Of a DNA stretch of 14,793 nucleotides, positions 12,010 to 14,793 are shown piece by piece. Position 1 is the stretch's first letter. Every line of letters begins with the position of its first letter. The notes beneath the pieces are model-generated. The model made no database searches. It saw only the letters and a program-made list of their open reading frames with translations, and had not been told where the DNA came from. The stretch spans positions 1-14,793 of the forward strand of contig JACPUR010000020.1 of the NCBI GenBank assembly GCA_016192135.1, in the 5' to 3' direction. This DNA comes from Candidatus Tectomicrobia bacterium. GTDB taxonomy: Bacteria; UBA8248. Made by a program: the position numbers and the translations under genes.

Positions 12010-12504
12010 ATGACTCTCGCCGCCGTCCTCGTCATTCCCCTTCTCCTCTCCGGCTGCGGCTTTGTGCTCGAGGGCGAGGTGGCGCGGGTCGTGGACGGGG
12101 ACACCATCGAGCTCTCCCACGCCGGGGGACGGGACCGGGTGCGCCTCTACGGGGTGGACTGCCCCGAGCGGGGCCAGCCCTATGGAGCGGAGGCCACCGC
12201 CTTCGCCCGCCGGCTCGCCCCCGTGGGCGGCCCCGTCACCGTCCACGTGCGCTTCCTGCTGCGCGACGCGCGCAACCGGCTGCGGGGCGAGGTCATCCTC
12301 CCGGACGGCAGGAGCCTCGCCTACGAGTTGCTCAGGGCGGGGCTCGCCTGGCACTTCCGCCCCCACGACGCCGCCGACCCGATGCTGCCCTACCTGGAGG
12401 AAAATGCGCGCGCGGAGAGAAAGGGCCTGTGGGCCGATCCGCACGCCATCCGGCCATCGGCCTGGCGGCGGATGCGGGACCGGGGGGAGACGGCCCCGCC
12501 CTGA
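12010..12504 (+). CDS. Staphylococcal-nuclease-type (SNase/TNase) lipoprotein
   Basis: A 164-aa secreted nuclease-family protein. The signal peptide MTLAAVLVIPLLLSGC ends in a lipobox LSGC with Cys16 as lipidation site, so it should be membrane-anchored outside the cytoplasm. The SNase core follows: ARVVDGDTIEL, RVRLYGVDCPERGQPYG (R45 and E53, the spacing of R35/E43 in staphylococcal nuclease), NRLRGEVILPDGRSLAYELL (R92 a candidate third catalytic Arg) and RAGLAWHF. The family hydrolyses DNA and RNA with Ca2+. The start at 12010 gives the signal peptide at once; a longer upstream frame crosses the divergent TA promoter. The ribosome site is weak. Confidence 0.85.
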   Translation: MTLAAVLVIPLLLSGCGFVLEGEVARVVDGDTIELSHAGGRDRVRLYGVDCPERGQPYGAEATAFARRLAPVGGPVTVHVRFLLRDARNRLRGEVILPDGRSLAYELLRAGLAWHFRPHDAADPMLPYLEENARAERKGLWADPHAIRPSAWRRMRDRGETAPP

Positions 12505-12751
12505 GCCGCCAGGAATGCCCGGGCCCATGGCGGCGTTACAGGCACGGAAACCCCGCACGGAGGATGGACATGGAGATCATCGCCCACCCCGCCGCCCGCG
12601 CGCGTCCAGGCGGGCCCCGGGGCGGGCCGCGAGAGGATATCTTGCCTGGATGAAGGCGGGAGAAAGGCAGCGGCGGAAAAACCACACCCGAAAACCGGAT
12701 GCGCCCGGCGGGGGACGTGCAAGCCGTGACGGATAGAACAGCCGCCTGTGG
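12505..12751. other. Convergent gap between nuclease and carboxypeptidase
   Basis: A 247-bp gap between two genes facing each other. It contains a 27-codon open frame at 12570-12653 (MEIIAHPAARARPGGPRGGP...) behind GGAGG, which I do not regard as supported. There are no clear terminator hairpins with T-runs. Confidence 0.4.
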
Positions 12752-13966
12752 CTACTTCCAGAACATGACCCGGTCGAGCAGGGTCTTCTGGGCCACGTCC
12801 TCGGTGGCGACGACGGGCGTCTTCGCGATCACCTTGTCGCCCAGCACGGCCTCGAGCTCGCCCACCTTCTGCCCCTTGGCCAGCGGCGCGGCGAGCGGCG
12901 AGGGCAGGCGCAGGCGGGTCTTCACGTCGGGGGCCTCGAGGCGCTTGACGAGGACGGAGACGGGAGCCGCCGGCGCCAGAAGGGTGGCCGGCTTCTTGGC
13001 GCCGGCCACCGCGACGGGCTTCTCGAGCTCCTTCACCTTCACGAAGAGGTTTTCCTTCTTGTAGAGGCGGAAACCCTGCAGGAGGAGGCGGCTCGACTCG
13101 CGGTCCCGGATGGGGCGGGTGGTGGCGCCGAGCACCACCGAGACGAGCCGCATGCCCTCGCGCTTGGCCGTGGCGCAGAGGTTGAAGCCCGCCTCGCCGT
13201 AGTAGCCCGTCTTGATGCCGTCCATCCCCCGGAAGGTGCGCAGGAGGCGGTTGTTCGTGTTGAGGAGGATGAATTTCCCGTCCCGGAAGGGCTCGCGCCA
13301 GGTGGAGGTCCACTTGAGGAGAGCGGAATGCTTCACGATCTCCCGCGCGAGGATGGCGGTGTCCCGCGCGGTGGTGTAGTCGGCCTCCTCGCCCGGGCCG
13401 GGGGGCAGCCCGTGGACGGAGTGGTAGAGGGTGTTGGCCATGCCGAGCTGCTTCGCGCGCTGGTTCATGAGCTGGACGAAGGCCTCGACCGAGCCCGTCA
13501 TGTGCTCGGCCACGGCGTAGGAGGCGTCGTTCGCCGAGGCGATGGAGATCGCCTTGAGCATCTCCTCGAGGGTGAAGCGCTCGCCCTGCTTGAGGTAAAC
13601 CTGCGAGCCCCCGATCTTGCTGGCCAGCGCCGAGGTATTGACCATCTCGTCGAGCTTGTGGACGCCCTTCTGCACCGCCTCGGCCACGATGAGCATGACC
13701 ATCATCTTGACGATCGAGGCGGGGATGAGCCTCTCGTCCGCGTTGTCCTCCTCGAGCACCTGGCCGCTCTCGGCCTCGATGAGGATGGCGCCCTTGTAGG
13801 GCTTCTCCGCCGCCTTGGCCGGCGCCTCCTTCTCTTTCGCGCCGGCCGCGGCTTGCCTGGGCTTGGCGGCGGCCTCCTTCGGGGGCCGGGCGGCGGATGC
13901 CGCGCCGGGCAGGGCGAGGACGGAGCAGAACAGGAGGCAGAGCGGACCCATCCACAACCGGCGCAT
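12752..13966 (-). CDS. dacA: D-alanyl-D-alanine carboxypeptidase (PBP5/DacA family)
   Basis: A 404-aa serine-type carboxypeptidase that removes the terminal D-Ala from peptidoglycan pentapeptides. It has a signal peptide (MRRLWMGPLCLLFCSVLALP, cleavage near GAASA-A) and then an Ala/Lys-rich linker to about residue 55. The transpeptidase fold carries all three motifs: SIVK (S84-K87), SAN (144-146) and KTG (252-254, GMDGIKTGYYGEAGFN). The C-terminal part (about 315-404) matches the PBP5 C-terminal beta domain and ends in VMFWK, which may hold an amphipathic membrane anchor. The start at 13966 has AGAGGTG at suitable spacing; an upstream in-frame ATG at 14020 would disrupt the signal peptide. 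The linker is longer than in E. coli PBP5. Confidence 0.9.
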   Translation of the reverse strand: MRRLWMGPLCLLFCSVLALPGAASAARPPKEAAAKPRQAAAGAKEKEAPAKAAEKPYKGAILIEAESGQVLEEDNADERLIPASIVKMMVMLIVAEAVQKGVHKLDEMVNTSALASKIGGSQVYLKQGERFTLEEMLKAISIASANDASYAVAEHMTGSVEAFVQLMNQRAKQLGMANTLYHSVHGLPPGPGEEADYTTARDTAILAREIVKHSALLKWTSTWREPFRDGKFILLNTNNRLLRTFRGMDGIKTGYYGEAGFNLCATAKREGMRLVSVVLGATTRPIRDRESSRLLLQGFRLYKKENLFVKVKELEKPVAVAGAKKPATLLAPAAPVSVLVKRLEAPDVKTRLRLPSPLAAPLAKGQKVGELEAVLGDKVIAKTPVVATEDVAQKTLLDRVMFWK

Positions 13967-14027
13967 CAAGACACCTCTCCCGGATAGGCGGCGGAACGGC
14001 GGAAGGAAGAAACGGCCCAACGGAGTC

Positions 14028-14123
14028 TCACCGCAGCTTGGCCCGGGCCTCCGGACGCACGGAGGCCGCGGCGGCCTTGTCCGGAAAATCGCGCACGGGC
14101 GGAATCACGAAATGCCAGCGCAT
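14028..14123 (-). CDS. Possible small ORF upstream of dacA (31 aa)
   Basis: It reads MRWHFVIPPVRDFPDKAAAA then SVRPEARAKLR and a TGA, 61 bp before the dacA start. The composition looks protein-like, but there is no Shine-Dalgarno sequence and no homologue I recognise. Confidence 0.25.
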   Translation of the reverse strand: MRWHFVIPPVRDFPDKAAAASVRPEARAKLR

Positions 14124-14216
14124 AGGGTACCACGACCCGGCCGCGGCTCAAGACATTTTTGGGCCGGCGGCGGCCCGGGCGGGCTCCCGGGGCGGGCGGG
14201 GGCCCGCGAGGCCTCC

Positions 14217-14244
14217 TTGACGCGGCCGGGGGAAGCCCTAAAAT
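14217..14244 (+). promoter_or_regulatory. Sigma-70-like promoter for the binding-protein gene
   Basis: TTGACG (14217-14222), a 16-bp spacer, then TAAAAT (14239-14244). The start site is expected near 14251, giving a 5' UTR of about 95 nt. Confidence 0.6.
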
Positions 14245-14345
14245 CCCGGGAACATCTCAGCCAACGGTCGTGGATGAAGACGCGGGCGGGAGAGGCCGCG
14301 CTCCTCCAGGCCCGTCTCTCCGCACCTTCGAGAGGAGAGCTCCCG

Positions 14346-14793
14346 ATGCCCATGTTCCGCCGTTCCGCCGTTTGCCTCGCCGCCTTCGCCGCTTTGGCCG
14401 CCCTCGCCCTGGCCGCCCCCGCCCAAGCGGCGGAGGACGCCGTGCTCCGAGCCGCCAAGAAGGAAGGCAAGGTCACCTGGTACACCGCGGTGGCCACCGC
14501 GGTGGCCCAGAACGTGTGCCAGAAGTTCAACGCGAAGAACGCGGGTGTCACCTGCACCGTGCACCGCGACGGCTCCGGTCCGCTCTACCGCCGCATCCTC
14601 CAGGAAGCCAAGAGCGGGGTGTTCCAGGTGGACGTCTTCGATTCGGCCAACACCGGCCATTTCCTCAGCCTCCGCAAGGACCACCTCGCCTCCTACAAAC
14701 CCAAGGGGACGGACAAGTTCCACCCGGCCTTCGTGACCGACCACGGCTACTGGACCTACTACCGGGCGACGGTGGTGGTGCCCTTCTACAACA
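14346..14793 (+). CDS. ABC transporter solute-binding protein, FbpA-like (3' end beyond window)
   Basis: The first 149 codons of a secreted binding protein. The signal peptide is MPMFRRSAVCLAAFAALAAL with ALAAPAQAA, probably cleaved after AQA. The mature N-terminus EDAVLRAAKKEGKVTWYTAV is the typical start of the iron(III)/thiamine-type class of extracellular solute-binding proteins. VDVFDSANTGHF and TYYRATVVVPFYN follow the family pattern. The substrate cannot be told from this part; Fe3+, small organic anions or others are possible. AGGAG lies 8 nt upstream of the ATG, with a promoter at 14217. Transporter permease and ATPase genes would be expected beyond the window. Confidence 0.8.
   Translation, partial: MPMFRRSAVCLAAFAALAALALAAPAQAAEDAVLRAAKKEGKVTWYTAVATAVAQNVCQKFNAKNAGVTCTVHRDGSGPLYRRILQEAKSGVFQVDVFDSANTGHFLSLRKDHLASYKPKGTDKFHPAFVTDHGYWTYYRATVVVPFYN

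Larger units (their letters stand above)
14021..14345. other. Divergent intergenic region
   Basis: About 325 bp between dacA and the binding-protein gene. It holds a doubtful 31-codon frame on the minus strand (14028-14123) and the forward promoter at 14217-14244. The stretch 14160-14215 is extremely GC-rich with no clear structure. The 5' UTR of the forward gene could fold a hairpin (GCGGGAGAGGCC with GGCC..TCTCTCCGC, about 14283-14322). Confidence 0.5.

Noticed and set aside
12570-12653. 27-codon ORF MEIIAHPAARARPGGPRGGP... as a glycerophosphodiesterase remnant
   Set aside because: Only the first five or so residues resemble the family start; the rest is low-complexity GC-rich sequence.
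12390-13955. 521-codon minus-strand frame overlapping dacA
   Set aside because: Out-of-frame shadow of dacA, which carries all three PBP motifs in the correct frame.

Overview
The window is very GC-rich bacterial DNA. Nearly every real gene starts at an ATG behind a clear Shine-Dalgarno sequence, and many long open frames lie antisense to real genes. Chromosomal genes for c-di-AMP synthesis, peptidoglycan trimming and a periplasmic solute-binding protein sit beside a block of tailed-phage structural genes. The lineage cannot be fixed from this alone. An uncultured high-GC bacterium is the best guess: the lipoprotein, PBP5-type carboxypeptidase and FbpA-like binding protein fit many phyla.

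Region 1 (1-8633, minus strand) is a siphophage-type head-to-tail module read right to left. Its order is a prohead protease fused to the major capsid protein, two small head proteins, a head-tail connector candidate, an HK97-gp10-like tail completion protein, a tail-terminator candidate, the tail tube, a tail assembly chaperone with a probable frameshifted extension, a 69-aa membrane peptide, and a tape measure protein cut by the window edge. No terminase, portal, integrase or lysis gene is visible; the block starts directly with the capsid gene next to host cdaA. From 3493 to 6686 every intergenic gap holds short palindromic GTAGGGGC...GCCCCTAC or CCCCTCCCC-type elements. A duplicated leader element encoding MKVREIA-NCGKW...PAYI lies upstream of both the capsid gene and the 69-aa/tape-measure pair.

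Region 2 (8876-10147, plus) is a diadenylate cyclase of the CdaA type fused in one polypeptide to a YbbR (CdaR) domain.

Region 3 (10199-11116, plus) holds two tandem paralogous cassettes that I cannot assign to a known family. Each has a matching promoter (TTGnnn, 17 bp, CATATT), a structured leader RNA with conserved and compensating stems, a strong Shine-Dalgarno sequence, a 30-41 aa Arg-rich small ORF related to its partner, and a strong Rho-independent terminator. This is the best candidate here for an undescribed system.

Region 4 (11129-14793) has a toxin-antitoxin-like pair (RelE/ParE-type toxin behind a coiled-coil partner), a divergent staphylococcal-nuclease-type lipoprotein, a PBP5-family D-Ala-D-Ala carboxypeptidase on the minus strand, and the start of an ABC-transporter solute-binding protein behind a good sigma-70-like promoter.
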